NCBI GenBank assembly: GCA_003153555.1
Contig: PLZS01000082.1
Coordinates: 62,001-126,000, forward strand
Direction: 5' to 3'
DNA: 64,000 nucleotides
DNA from: Candidatus Melainabacteria bacterium
Lineage (GTDB): Bacteria > Cyanobacteriota > Vampirovibrionia > Obscuribacterales > Obscuribacteraceae
The position numbers were made by a program, and so were the translations under genes. The notes beneath the pieces are model-generated. The model did not search any database. It saw only the letters and a list, made by a program, of their open reading frames with translations, and was not told where the DNA came from. This document shows positions 8,051-16,448 of the stretch, piece by piece (the stretch's first letter is position 1; every line of letters starts with the position of its first letter).

Positions 8051-8845
8051 TCACTTCACCAGCGCAGACTTAGATTTCTTCGTGCCGAACGCTTCACCGA
8101 TGCCCATATCTGCGCCCAATTCAAGCAGGCTACGTCTTGCGTTTGCACCTATGACAATGTGAGAAGAATCAGTAGTCCTTCGAAAGTTTTTTGGATACTC
8201 AAAGAAGTTTGCAGAAACAGCAACCTGCTTGATCTGATCTGTGTAGAATCTAGTTTCCTTGCCATTTTTCCTGATCAGCTCTTGCGACAGCGGAACACCC
8301 ACGCTTACAGGTAAATCGTGTAAACCGCGCAAAAACTCAGAGATTTGCGTAGAGGCAGGAATCTCCTGCGTAAAGATAATTTCCCTGGACAACACCGGAT
8401 CCGAGGTCTTCATCGCCGCACCATCACCGAGACTGTTTCGGCTATCGTTTTTCGCGATAATTTTGTGAGCAGTCAATCCTTTGTATTTGACTGGTTGTTG
8501 CGAGCACTGCTTTGGATCAATTACCACAATGGATGATGAATCCCAGGCCAAACCTGATCTTCGCCATTGGCTCAAAGGCTGCTCGACGAACAGCTTGTCG
8601 TCACTCCGATACAACATCACGCGCCAGTCCGGACTTTTGCAGACCACGCAGTACAGATTGGATGGGCTTTCGACTCGCACAGCATTTTTGCCTAGAAAGA
8701 CTTTAAGCAACCCACGACTGCTAACCTGCTCCAGCAACCAGACCTTTTCCTCGGCAGCCCTAACCGGAGTGCCAACGCCGAAGTGCAACACGCAAAAAAA
8801 CAGTAGTGCCAGAAAAAAGAGTCTACCAACCACCTTTATTCTCAC
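8051..8845 (-). CDS. Secreted hypothetical protein
   Basis: 264 residues starting at GTG 8845. The N-terminus is a clear signal peptide: basic RIK/GR, a run of Leu/Phe/Ala/Cys, and a likely cleavage after VRA in front of AEEK near residue 31. The mature part has scattered beta-like strands, a CVVCK pair and no recognised domain. It may be periplasmic or surface-located. It is convergent with dapD and divergent from the agmatinase gene. No clear ribosome site precedes the GTG, so the start is approximate. Confidence 0.7.
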   Translation of the reverse strand: MRIKVVGRLFFLALLFFCVLHFGVGTPVRAAEEKVWLLEQVSSRGLLKVFLGKNAVRVESPSNLYCVVCKSPDWRVMLYRSDDKLFVEQPLSQWRRSGLAWDSSSIVVIDPKQCSQQPVKYKGLTAHKIIAKNDSRNSLGDGAAMKTSDPVLSREIIFTQEIPASTQISEFLRGLHDLPVSVGVPLSQELIRKNGKETRFYTDQIKQVAVSANFFEYPKNFRRTTDSSHIVIGANARRSLLELGADMGIGEAFGTKKSKSALVK

Positions 8846-8906
8846 GCGCGTTTCAGACCTCGCTGATGTTATTGTTTGCGCCTCACGAAGTTATTCCCTC
8901 AAACCC

Positions 8907-8936
8907 TTGACACCTTACACACACGGTTACTTAAAT
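8907..8936 (+). promoter_or_regulatory. Possible promoter of the agmatinase gene
   Basis: TTGACA at 8907-8912 with TTAAAT 18 bases downstream (8931-8936; four of six consensus -10 bases). GGAGG follows at about 8952. Position fits the ureohydrolase gene. Confidence 0.3.
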
Positions 8937-9003
8937 TGCTTTCGATCAATTGGAGGTGCTATAAAAGCCTCGATTGGCTCCCCGCAGTTACCCTTGGCAT
9001 GGC

Positions 9004-9915
9004 ATGATGGCAGAAAAAAGTACAAATTATTTCGGCTTGCCCGAAGAGTTTTCGAACAAAGATAATTCAAAAGTAGTGATTGTTCCTGTGCCTTATGAGG
9101 CTACAGTCAGTTATGGCAAAGGTACAGGCAAAGGTCCGGCGGCCGTTCTCGAGGCCAGCCAACAAGTGGAGCTATTCGACGACGAACTGTGGATAGAACC
9201 ACACAAAATCGGCATTTACACTCACGAAGCTGTGCATATGGACGCAGTTATCGGGGAATCGCCAACTGCTTTTCACCAGCTGCACGACGTGATTTCGCCG
9301 ATTGTTGAAACCGGCAAGTTTCCAATTTCAATCGGAGGTGAGCACTCACTGTCGCTTGGCGCAATCAAAGCTTGTGCCGAACGCTTCCCAGATCTTTCAG
9401 TTTTGCAGATAGATGCCCACGGCGACTTGCGCAAATCATACGATGGCAATCCTTACAGTCATGCTTCAGTTGCTTATCATGTGTACAAAGCACTGCCACA
9501 GCCTCTGATCACACAGGTTGGGATCCGAAATATAAGTCAGGAAGAAGTGGATTGGCTTGAAGAAGAGAAGCCAAACATCAATATCTTCTGGGCACGCCAA
9601 CAAGATCGTTGGAATATGCACGAAATTATTCACACTCTGTCTGACAATGTTTACTTGACGATCGACGTTGATGGTTTGGATTCATCAATCATGCCCTCGA
9701 CGGGAACTCCAGAGCCAGGAGGTATGAACTGGTATCACCTGATCGATTTGATTAAAGTGCTCTGCATTCGCAAAAATGTGGTCGGTGCGGATATTGTGGA
9801 ACTGGCTCCAATACCGAACTTGCATGGCCCCGACTTTTTGGTGGCTAAACTTCTATACAAACTAATCGGTTATAGATACGCGCTGGAGCTGGGCGTTACG
9901 AAGAAATATTTGTAG
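9004..9915 (+). CDS. speB: Agmatinase-type ureohydrolase
   Basis: 303 residues from ATG 9004 (a second ATG follows at 9007; a TTG at 8974 would add ten residues and is closer to a GGAGG at about 8952). The ureohydrolase manganese ligands are all visible: His114 in GGEHS, Asp137/His139/Asp141 in DAHGD, and Asp221/Asp223 in DVDGLD, followed by TGTPEPGG. The family hydrolyses agmatine to putrescine and urea, or arginine to ornithine; sequence style (YSHASV after the DAH motif) favours agmatinase. No arginine decarboxylase is adjacent. The last codons are the first unit of a 24/25-bp tandem repeat that continues past the stop. Confidence 0.85.
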   Translation: MMAEKSTNYFGLPEEFSNKDNSKVVIVPVPYEATVSYGKGTGKGPAAVLEASQQVELFDDELWIEPHKIGIYTHEAVHMDAVIGESPTAFHQLHDVISPIVETGKFPISIGGEHSLSLGAIKACAERFPDLSVLQIDAHGDLRKSYDGNPYSHASVAYHVYKALPQPLITQVGIRNISQEEVDWLEEEKPNINIFWARQQDRWNMHEIIHTLSDNVYLTIDVDGLDSSIMPSTGTPEPGGMNWYHLIDLIKVLCIRKNVVGADIVELAPIPNLHGPDFLVAKLLYKLIGYRYALELGVTKKYL

Positions 9916-10016
9916 AGCGTTGCGAAAAGACATTCGTAGCAGCGTCACCAAAAAATATTCGCAGTAGCATTGCAAAGAGATAATTGCGGCAGCGCTACGA
10001 TGAAATATTCGAAGTC
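9893..10016. repeat. Five-unit tandem repeat (24/25 bp) spanning two gene ends
   Basis: Units start at 9893 (24 bases), 9917, 9942, 9967 and 9992 (25 bases each). All begin GCG/GCA and share an AAATATTCG-like centre. The first unit encodes the agmatinase C-terminus and stop; the fifth contains the stop and last residues of the convergent amidase. Confidence 0.8.
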
Positions 10017-11197
10017 GCATGCAGTCCTGTCAGTTCTTTAACAAGACTGAGAAGGGCTCGGTCTGTTCCTTTTGCACCAATCAGCGAAATACCGAGTTTC
10101 ATTTTTCCAGCAGGAATTGGAATACTCACCTGCGGAAAACCATAGCATGACGCCAAGGTTGTAATGCAAATATTCCGGTTGCGGTTGTCTTGCAACTGCG
10201 CTTCCGTGGCGGATTTAAGCGGTGGCAGCCCCCACGTTGTGGGCAGACAGATAATTGAATTTCCATCTACAACTTGATCACTGTGGCTCAATAATTCTGC
10301 TCGCGCAGTGGAAGCTTTAGCAAATGCCTCATCACTGATTTCTTTGCAAGAATATATTCTCTGCTTGATGCTTGTCGCCAAATCAGGTTTTACTCTCTCT
10401 AGCCACTCTCCGTGGCACAACCAGGCTTCCCTCGCTCTCACTATCGTGAAAACATCGTAGACTTCCCGACCTAATTTGTAGAGATTCTCGTACCGCACTG
10501 TTTCGAAATTCTTTTTCAAAGCTTCCAAAAAAGACACCATATACGGTGCAACATGTGGATCCAGAACCGACTCAAATTGATCGGGAAGAATCAAATTTAG
10601 TGGTTTCGAAGCTGCATTTGAACGCGCATCAGAACTTTGATCCGTCCTTAGAAGGACGTTTGCCACTTGTTCTAATAAGTCCGAAGATGTGGCAAATACT
10701 CCGACCGTGTCAAATGAGGGTCCAAGCGGCAAAACACCTTCTGAAGAAATAAAATCGTGGGACGGGCGAAAACCAAATATGCCGCAGTAGCTGGCAGGAA
10801 CACGCACGGATCCAGCCGTATCTGTCCCTAGAGAAAAATCTACTTCTCCTCTTGCCACTAGTGACGCAGGCCCGCTCGATGATCCACCGGGGATTCGATC
10901 GGGCGCTTGTGGATTGATCGGGGTGCCGTAATGAACATTGACTCCATCCAAGCTACAAGCCAATTCGTCAGCACAGGCATTCGCCTTGAGATGCGCTCCA
11001 GCATCCAACAACTGCTGCACCGCCGTAGCATTAGTAAGCGCGGGCTCGTGAGTCTTTTTCCAATCAGGATTACCAAATCCGCTAGTGTAACCGACTAAAT
11101 TAAACATATCCTTGACCGCGAAAGTCAGCCCATCAAGCGGCCCCTGCCTAGTCGGCTTCACATCCAATTTGTCGATAATTCCATTAAAATCGATCAA
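9995..11197 (-). CDS. Amidase-signature family enzyme
   Basis: 400 residues from ATG 11197. The Ser-cisSer-Lys machinery is present: Lys29 in FAVKDMF, the GGSSSG loop (104-109), and GTDTAGSVR with Ser130 as the expected nucleophile, then VPASYCGIFGFRPS. This order resembles plant and bacterial indoleacetamide-hydrolase-like amidases, but the substrate cannot be read. It is cytosolic (no signal peptide). Its ATG overlaps by four bases (ATGA) the stop of the decayed nucleotidyltransferase upstream. The C-terminus is encoded inside a tandem repeat, so its last residues (about TSNISS) may be acquired. A CACC-N6-GGTG palindrome lies within the coding region at 10535-10548. Confidence 0.85.
   Translation of the reverse strand: MIDFNGIIDKLDVKPTRQGPLDGLTFAVKDMFNLVGYTSGFGNPDWKKTHEPALTNATAVQQLLDAGAHLKANACADELACSLDGVNVHYGTPINPQAPDRIPGGSSSGPASLVARGEVDFSLGTDTAGSVRVPASYCGIFGFRPSHDFISSEGVLPLGPSFDTVGVFATSSDLLEQVANVLLRTDQSSDARSNAASKPLNLILPDQFESVLDPHVAPYMVSFLEALKKNFETVRYENLYKLGREVYDVFTIVRAREAWLCHGEWLERVKPDLATSIKQRIYSCKEISDEAFAKASTARAELLSHSDQVVDGNSIICLPTTWGLPPLKSATEAQLQDNRNRNICITTLASCYGFPQVSIPIPAGKMKLGISLIGAKGTDRALLSLVKELTGLHATSNISS
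10535..10548. repeat. Dispersed palindrome, copy inside the amidase gene
   Basis: CACC-ATATAC-GGTG, identical over 14 bases to the intergenic copy at 23933-23946. It is read through in frame. Confidence 0.5.
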
Positions 11198-11479
11198 GCT
11201 AAATTCTCCAGGTCGTTGAGATCTTTGAACCTTCCAGATGCCCTCTTATTTAATTTGAGATCACTTAGCGAGATAAATTTGACGTCGACATCTTCGATGC
11301 TGGCGGTTTCTCTGTGCTCATAGCATTTTTGGAATTCGACACCGGACAGGCCTGTCAATATTTCAATTCTAAAAGGCGGTATAGTAATTGACCGCATATC
11401 CTCCGACGAGCAAATATTCAACTTCAGATTCGGTCAACAACTTCAAGAATTCTTTGAAGTCTTGCGTCAGCTGAATCAT
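11194..11479 (-). pseudogene. Decayed nucleotidyltransferase (internal deletion plus frameshift)
   Basis: From ATG 11479 one frame gives 36 residues ending EYLLVGGYAVNYYTAF and a stop at 11369. A second frame then reads PPFRIEILTGLSGVEF and ends KRASGRFKDLNDLENL. These are the start and end of the small AbiEii/DUF6036-like nucleotidyltransferase family (LVGGYAV at the N-terminus, NKRASGRPKDLxDLExL at the C-terminus). The 60-80 residues normally between them, including the acidic catalytic strand, are gone. The start overlaps the small upstream gene by 56 bases and the last stop overlaps the amidase ATG, so the original operon layout survives. Family assignment is from memory of the motifs. 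Confidence 0.75.
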
Positions 11480-11633
11480 AGCCATAGATCACCTGTCGAA
11501 GCAGCTCCAGCGCGGACATTCTGTCACAAACTGGCTTTTGCAGCCAAAACTCACGATCGCGAGAATTTTCGCAAAAAGAATCATCGGAAAGAAATGTTCG
11601 ATCAACCTCGATACTTTTCCAGTCTCTCGACAT
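11424..11633 (-). CDS. Small partner gene of the decayed nucleotidyltransferase
   Basis: 69 residues, start ATG 11633. It carries a SRDREFWLQKPVCDRM segment and ends YGYDSADARLQRILEVVDRI. A small protein with this style (RDxxYW...P...ERL.ALE.LR...YG.D....RLQRVLEV) is commonly found just upstream of, and overlapping, nucleotidyltransferases of the type decayed here. It looks intact, but its partner is broken. Its role is unclear: possibly an antitoxin-like or accessory subunit (inference). Confidence 0.65.
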   Translation of the reverse strand: MSRDWKSIEVDRTFLSDDSFCENSRDREFWLQKPVCDRMSALELLRQVIYGYDSADARLQRILEVVDRI

Positions 11634-12052
11634 GAATTCAACACCACTGCCAAATAGATCAACCAGCTAATTATATGCTACCAGCGCTTCACGGGCAGCA
11701 GGTGTCCTGTAGCTACGATGATAGCTCCATGCGAAAAGAGATCGATTTCTCGATCTCTTATTCTAGAAAGCATATTGCTAGCCGCTAAAAATCAAATTTT
11801 GTTGGATTTATTCACTCGATAAACATACCTCTCAGATAGCTGTAACTCTTACGTTGATTTAGAATCGACCTGTCACCCCTGTCAGGTCCGGAACATGGTG
11901 GATTAGGCTTTTTAATGGCTCGTTTGGAAGACTAGCAACACCCCTTTGCCTTGAATTCCTTCGTTTGCACTTCACCTCGTCCTGTTCACGTACGCTTATA
12001 TCCATGACAACTATTTTTTGGACACGATTCAACATTAACGATTGCTAATCTT
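11634..12052. other. Non-coding divergent region with a perfect hairpin and a shared motif
   Basis: About 420 bases without a gene. It holds a 10-bp perfect inverted repeat (11736-11759) and CTGTCACCCCTGTCAGG near 11870-11886. The block TCACCCCTGTCA (11873-11884) is the exact reverse complement of 5489-5500. No confident promoter was seen for tadA. Confidence 0.4.
11736..11759. repeat. Perfect 10-bp inverted repeat
   Basis: AAGAGATCGA (11736-11745), loop TTTC, TCGATCTCTT (11750-11759). It sits about 100 bases upstream of the small minus-strand gene. It could be an operator or RNA hairpin; the minus-strand tail has only four T residues. Confidence 0.6.
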
Positions 12053-12511
12053 ATGACTGACACAAACGACCATGCCAAATGGATGAATATTGCGATCAAG
12101 GAGGCGCTCCTCAGTGGAGACGACGTGCCCGTTGGTTGCATCATCCTCTCGGGCAGCGAAATCATCGGCAGAGGGCATAATGAAAGGGAGACGACAGGCG
12201 ACCCAACTGCCCACGCCGAAATTGTGGCGATCAGGCAAGCCGCGCAAGCAACTGGGGCATGGCGTTTATCGAGTACCACTGTGTATACGACGTTAGAGCC
12301 CTGCCCCATGTGCGCCGAAGCAATGATTCAATCTCGAGTGGCGAAAGTCATCTTCGGCGCCTACGACAATGCCTCTGGAGCAGTTGGATCGAAGTTCAAT
12401 CTGTTTTGTAGCGGGCGCATCTACCCCATCCCAGAGGTTTTAGGTGGAGTGGAAGAGGAAGCCTGCAGAGAAATCTTGGTTGATTACTTCGCTCAAAAGA
12501 CCAAGCGCTGA
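12053..12511 (+). CDS. tadA: tRNA adenosine(34) deaminase
   Basis: 152 residues. It converts A34 to inosine in tRNA-Arg(ACG). The cytidine-deaminase-fold zinc site is complete: His54-Ala-Glu56 in PTAHAEI and Cys84/Cys87 in LEPCPMC; PVGC precedes at 26-29. Length and the FGAYDNASGAVGSKFNL segment match TadA rather than a nucleoside or guanine deaminase. Start ATG 12053. The TPR gene begins at the base after the stop, so they are probably cotranscribed. Confidence 0.92.
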   Translation: MTDTNDHAKWMNIAIKEALLSGDDVPVGCIILSGSEIIGRGHNERETTGDPTAHAEIVAIRQAAQATGAWRLSSTTVYTTLEPCPMCAEAMIQSRVAKVIFGAYDNASGAVGSKFNLFCSGRIYPIPEVLGGVEEEACREILVDYFAQKTKR

Positions 12512-14260
12512 ATGAACCTTTTTAGAAGCACAGCCTGGATTCTTTCTTTATGCATTCTGGCATCGGCTGAGACGCAAGCAAAATCGATTGCCACCAAATC
12601 TGGTGCCGAACTAAATCCATCCATCTTCGACCAAGGCGTCGAGCACTTGCAAGCTTTTGAAAGTGCGAAAGCATTGCGCTGTTTTTCCCGGGCATTTCTT
12701 ATGTCGAAGCCTTCCTCAAAAAACTTTCGAGCGCATATGTTCGTCATGATCGGGCGCGCCTTCCAATTCGACGAAAATGATATTGCCGCAGCTCAGGCTT
12801 TCACGATCGCAAATGCCCTGCGACCAAACGATCAAACAACAGTCGCCTATCTTGTGGATGGATTACAAAGATGTGGCCGTTTTGACAAAGCTGCACCTTA
12901 TCTCAAATGGCTGATTGGGCAGAAAAATAAGACGGTTTTCTCTCTGGAAACCCTTGCCATTGCCAGCTCTCGCGTATCCGATCAGAAGAAAGCAAAAAGC
13001 TATATTGACCTGGCACTGTCCGATCCTGCAAACAAAGACAACTCGCATCTTCTCGTCATGCAAGCTCGTGTTCTGGCAAAATTGGGGTTCAGCAGCAGGG
13101 CCAGCCTGCAGTATCAACAGGCTTCAGATGCCAGTTCCAGCCAGTATTTGAAACATTTGTATCACGCCGCGTCCCTGCTCATTGTCGGAAAGAAAGACGA
13201 GCAATTAACGAGTCTAGTGGCTGCAGGAGAGGCGCTACCAAATGATCCGATTTGGCACTCCGACATTGGCGATTACTACGCAAGTTCCGGCAAGAAAAAA
13301 CTAGCACTCGACCATTACAACAAAGGCATGTCCACCAACCGCCTATGTTCCAAGGACTTCCAACATGCTGCCAGTTTCCTCATTGAAGAGAAACGCTTCT
13401 CCGACGCACACAACTGCATTAACTACTTAGCGAAACTAAAGCCCTGGGCCGGAGATACACATCTGTTCAGGGCCTCGATTTATCAAGCGCAAAAGGATTA
13501 TAAAAACGCGGAGCTCCAACTGCAGCAAGCGCTTTCAATCAATCCATTTTCAGAGGCAGCCTTAACAGAATTAGCTCGCTGTTACATCAAAGAATCGCAA
13601 CTCGACAAGGCGAGGCAGACGTTAGCCGAAGCTGTGAATAAATGTCCGAACTCAGTTTATTTGTGGAGAAAACGCGGCGATGTACAAGCCCAGAGTGGAG
13701 ACGATGACGAGTCAACGCGCTGCTATCAGAAAGTCATAGAGCTCACCGCCAATGACATTGCACAGTACAACGTACTTATGCAGAACGAAGTAGCCATAGC
13801 TCACGCCAAACTCGGGGCGCGATATTATCGAGACCATGAGCTCGACAAAGCTTTAGCATCAGCGAAACTTTTTAACAAGCTAAAATTTGATCCCGCCTTG
13901 CCTGCTTGGTTGACGGTAGTGCACCTTCGCCCAGGCCGCCTCCAGCCAGGCAAAACTGAAATTGAAAAAGAATACGTCAACCACATTTTATTAGCAGATA
14001 TGCTCAGAGAAGCGCGTCTGGATGATTGCATCGCGGAGTACCGTAAAGCAGAAGCGCTAAAGTCCGACGATATTGACCTGCATAGCTACTTGCTGAACGC
14101 TCTGGACGAAAAAGGTGACTGGCTGGAATCAGCCAAAGAAGACGTTGTTCTGTCGAGCAAGTTGGTAAATAAAGTACCTACTGAAATCAAACGGCTGACC
14201 GAGAAGAAGGCAGCAACAAAGCCTTCTGAAGCACCTGTTGAGGCACCCACAACGCCGTAG
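12512..14260 (+). CDS. Secreted TPR-repeat protein
   Basis: 582 residues. A signal peptide spans about 1-24 (LFRSTAWILSLCILASAETQA). The rest is helical pairs with TPR spacing, clearest at about 320-400 (ALSINPFSEAALTELARCYIK; VYLWRKRGDVQAQSG). The final 20 residues are Ala/Pro/Glu-rich. TPR solenoids bind proteins; a periplasmic or envelope scaffold role is inferred. ATG 12512 follows tadA's TGA directly, which favours translational coupling, though the two products share no evident pathway. Confidence 0.8.
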   Translation: MNLFRSTAWILSLCILASAETQAKSIATKSGAELNPSIFDQGVEHLQAFESAKALRCFSRAFLMSKPSSKNFRAHMFVMIGRAFQFDENDIAAAQAFTIANALRPNDQTTVAYLVDGLQRCGRFDKAAPYLKWLIGQKNKTVFSLETLAIASSRVSDQKKAKSYIDLALSDPANKDNSHLLVMQARVLAKLGFSSRASLQYQQASDASSSQYLKHLYHAASLLIVGKKDEQLTSLVAAGEALPNDPIWHSDIGDYYASSGKKKLALDHYNKGMSTNRLCSKDFQHAASFLIEEKRFSDAHNCINYLAKLKPWAGDTHLFRASIYQAQKDYKNAELQLQQALSINPFSEAALTELARCYIKESQLDKARQTLAEAVNKCPNSVYLWRKRGDVQAQSGDDDESTRCYQKVIELTANDIAQYNVLMQNEVAIAHAKLGARYYRDHELDKALASAKLFNKLKFDPALPAWLTVVHLRPGRLQPGKTEIEKEYVNHILLADMLREARLDDCIAEYRKAEALKSDDIDLHSYLLNALDEKGDWLESAKEDVVLSSKLVNKVPTEIKRLTEKKAATKPSEAPVEAPTTP

Positions 14261-14712
14261 GATGGGTAATAAACAGCCGCCAAGTTGGACAGCAAGGGAC
14301 TGACGATGGATTAAATGCTTGCGCCAGCTAGCACTAAGGCGAATTTGCGCCAGTTCGCAGCTCTGCGCTAATTGCTTAATTATTTCTTTATCTTTTCTAA
14401 AGCCCGGCACCTAGCGAGTTTTGAGTGCGTAACAGCCTACCCCACAAATAGGCAGCATCAGGGCAGTAGTCCAGATCATCCACGAACCCACCCGGCTCAA
14501 TGGCCAGTATTTCCATGACAAAACTGTGAGCTGCCCTATTCCTGACGCACATTGCACTCAATCTAGTAGCCAAGCTAGTGTAAAAGCCTATTTTTCAATA
14601 AACTACATAAGAGCCTCCTCAAGAACCAAAACCTTTCTTCTTTTGAAACACCTTTTACTTCGCCCACACAGGCGTTGTTGAAGGTTCTCTTGAGTTTGGT
14701 TTCGAATTCTGC
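14261..14712. other. Non-coding stretch
   Basis: About 450 bases after the TPR gene. There are small inverted repeats (for example GCGAA/TTCGC near 14340) but no strong terminator and no convincing gene. The end nearest 14713 stays open in the frame of the next gene but lacks an upstream ATG. Confidence 0.35.
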
Positions 14713-15168
14713 ATGGTCTTTTGTGGTGCGCAAAACCCTGTATCGGGTGCCGATGTTCGCTGCGCGAGAGTTCGTTTCACTGGTGACCGCACCGGCATGA
14801 ACTTCGCATGGATCATGGTCGATCACACCTCGGTCAAGCTGAACGGCAGCGACAATGCAGTCGACAAACTTTGGGTTCACACCAACGATTTCGACCTCAT
14901 GGCCGGCTCACCGCTCAGCTTCTCCGAGACCTGCGCGCTCAACGAAATCGACGCCGTGATCGAGACAGCCACCCAGTACGTCGCCACTCAAGTCGGAACT
15001 TCCGCCCGCGTCGACCTGCTTCTGCAGACCGACTTCAACGGCGGCAAGCGCGAAGACAACTACGGGCTTGCAGTTTCAACCAAATCGAACATAGGACTAG
15101 CCGGAATAAGCCGACTCCTCCATGAACGGGCAACGCGGAAATCAAACGGGCTTCCGCGCCGTCTATAA
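14713..15168 (+). CDS. Hypothetical protein of the G+C-rich class
   Basis: Up to 151 residues. Codon choice from about 14797 onward (GAC, CTG, AAC, GTC) matches the neighbouring G+C-rich genes, and that part reads like a beta-rich domain (NFAWIMVDHTSVKLNG, LWVHTNDFDLM) followed by a helix. The start is uncertain: ATG 14713 has no ribosome site, the frame is open further upstream without ATG, and ATG 14797 is an alternative. The last 20 residues look poorly conserved in style. It lies 27 bases before the receiver-like gene. No family recognised. Confidence 0.5.
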   Translation: MVFCGAQNPVSGADVRCARVRFTGDRTGMNFAWIMVDHTSVKLNGSDNAVDKLWVHTNDFDLMAGSPLSFSETCALNEIDAVIETATQYVATQVGTSARVDLLLQTDFNGGKREDNYGLAVSTKSNIGLAGISRLLHERATRKSNGLPRRL

Positions 15169-15195
15169 CATCCCGTTGTATAAAGGAGGTGCGCT

Positions 15196-15762
15196 ATGAA
15201 CGTGCTCCTCATCGAAGACTCCGCCGCTTTTGCTGGTCCCATTCAACAGGAACTGGCTGCTCGCGGTCATGATTTCACTTGGATTGTCGGCGCCCAGCGA
15301 CTCGAAAACGGTCGCATCGTCGGCATCCGCGCCAATCCGTCCGCAGATCCCATGGGGGATGTTTGGGACGGCGACACTGCTCGATTCATCGACATCGACC
15401 CCACCAAGTTCGACATCGCTCTGTGCGATGGTGGATTGTGTGGACCGGTCAACGATGGCGTCAAATTCGTCGTTTTCCTTTCCGCCTTGAACATTCCCTG
15501 CATCGCCATTACAGGTGGTGGCGCAGGTAATCGTCGTTTGCTCGACGCGGGCGCAATTGATGGTCTGCCCAAAGAGTTCGTGGTGCTCGCACTGCGCTCA
15601 GGCGAACTCAATCTGCGCAAGATCATCTCCACGCATGCTTCGTCGCTTGCCCTGCAAGAATTCTGCAGCGGTCTCCGCCAGCAGTTTCTGCAAAGCAGAA
15701 ACACCGGCAACAAGTTGTCGCTGGGCTACCCCATTCTCGACGGTCTCGACAGGTGCGCATGA
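15196..15762 (+). CDS. Receiver-domain-like protein with insertion
   Basis: 188 residues, ATG 15196 with an excellent AAAGGAGG site. The layout fits a response-regulator receiver: MNVLLIEDS (acidic pair Glu7-Asp8), Asp78 in IALCDGGLCGP as phosphoacceptor, Thr106 in IPCIAITGGG and Lys126 in LPKEF. An insertion of about 35 residues lies between helix 1 and strand 3. There is no output domain, only about 55 C-terminal residues of helix, so it may signal by protein contact. No adjacent histidine kinase. Alternatively it is a receiver-fold protein that no longer takes phosphate. Confidence 0.65.
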   Translation: MNVLLIEDSAAFAGPIQQELAARGHDFTWIVGAQRLENGRIVGIRANPSADPMGDVWDGDTARFIDIDPTKFDIALCDGGLCGPVNDGVKFVVFLSALNIPCIAITGGGAGNRRLLDAGAIDGLPKEFVVLALRSGELNLRKIISTHASSLALQEFCSGLRQQFLQSRNTGNKLSLGYPILDGLDRCA

Positions 15763-15799
15763 GAAAAAACACAGAGTGGACTGGATTCGTTAGTACTAC

Positions 15800-15863
15800 A
15801 AAAAATCCGGCGACACAGGGGTAAAAGCGCATTATTGCGTTCCCTGTGCACGTCGGATTTTTT
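15800..15863 (+). terminator. Strong intrinsic terminator
   Basis: AAAAAATCCG (15800-15809) pairs with CGGATTTTTT (15854-15863), with CACAGGG/CCCTGTG inside. It ends in a T run 38 bases after the receiver-like gene's stop. Confidence 0.85.
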
Positions 15864-16448
15864 GGTCAATTGTTTTATTACAACATTTAGTATAAGCACC
15901 AAATGTAGTATTATTCAAACCATAGCTAACACACCTGCGCTAACGTCAAGACGAGGGCTGGACTGATTTTAAGTATGTCTTAATCAGCGAGCAGCACTAA
16001 GGCTAGCCCCATATAAATCTGCTCACAAGACTAAACAAACACCGGAGAAGGAGTAATTGCAAGCTCTCCGGCGGTGGCTTGGTTGCTGCAACACCATACG
16101 CCAGCTTTTTTCATACACAGTGCATATGCGTCGTCCATGCAATCAAACAGGGTTGTGAAGTGTGCGCAGACAGCCACAATTTCCTAGATTTATGTGTTCG
16201 TTTTTTATATCTTTCCCTCAGGCCCCTCAGCAAACATTTAGTTCCACTTGCTTCTATCTCAGCCCCCACCCTGCCTCTTTCGAGACTGGATTTAGGTTTA
16301 GCTGGATGCACAGAGCGAAGATGGAGATGAGTCAAGGGGGATCGATGTTTTTGCGACTTGACTGTTAGCTGCGTGACACACAGGTGGCGCGCAAGCTGGA
16401 TTCTCAAATTACTTTCCAACCCCGGAAAGAACATAAAGGAGAAATTGT
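15864..16448. other. Non-coding leader region with inverted repeats
   Basis: About 585 bases. ACATTT and AAATGT flank a 12-base spacer near 15885-15910. CCGGAGA (16042-16048) pairs with TCTCCGG (16065-16071). Bases 16200-16290 are pyrimidine-rich on the + strand. Short frames here lack ribosome sites and coding-style codons. The promoter of the gene at 16449 is expected here but was not identified. Confidence 0.4.

Noticed and set aside
11736..11759. 10-bp perfect hairpin as a terminator
   Set aside because: No gene ends just upstream on either strand and the T run is only four bases, so it is listed as an inverted repeat.
16079..16330. Short + frame in the gap before 16449
   Set aside because: No ribosome site, cysteine-rich random-looking product, and pyrimidine-tract composition.
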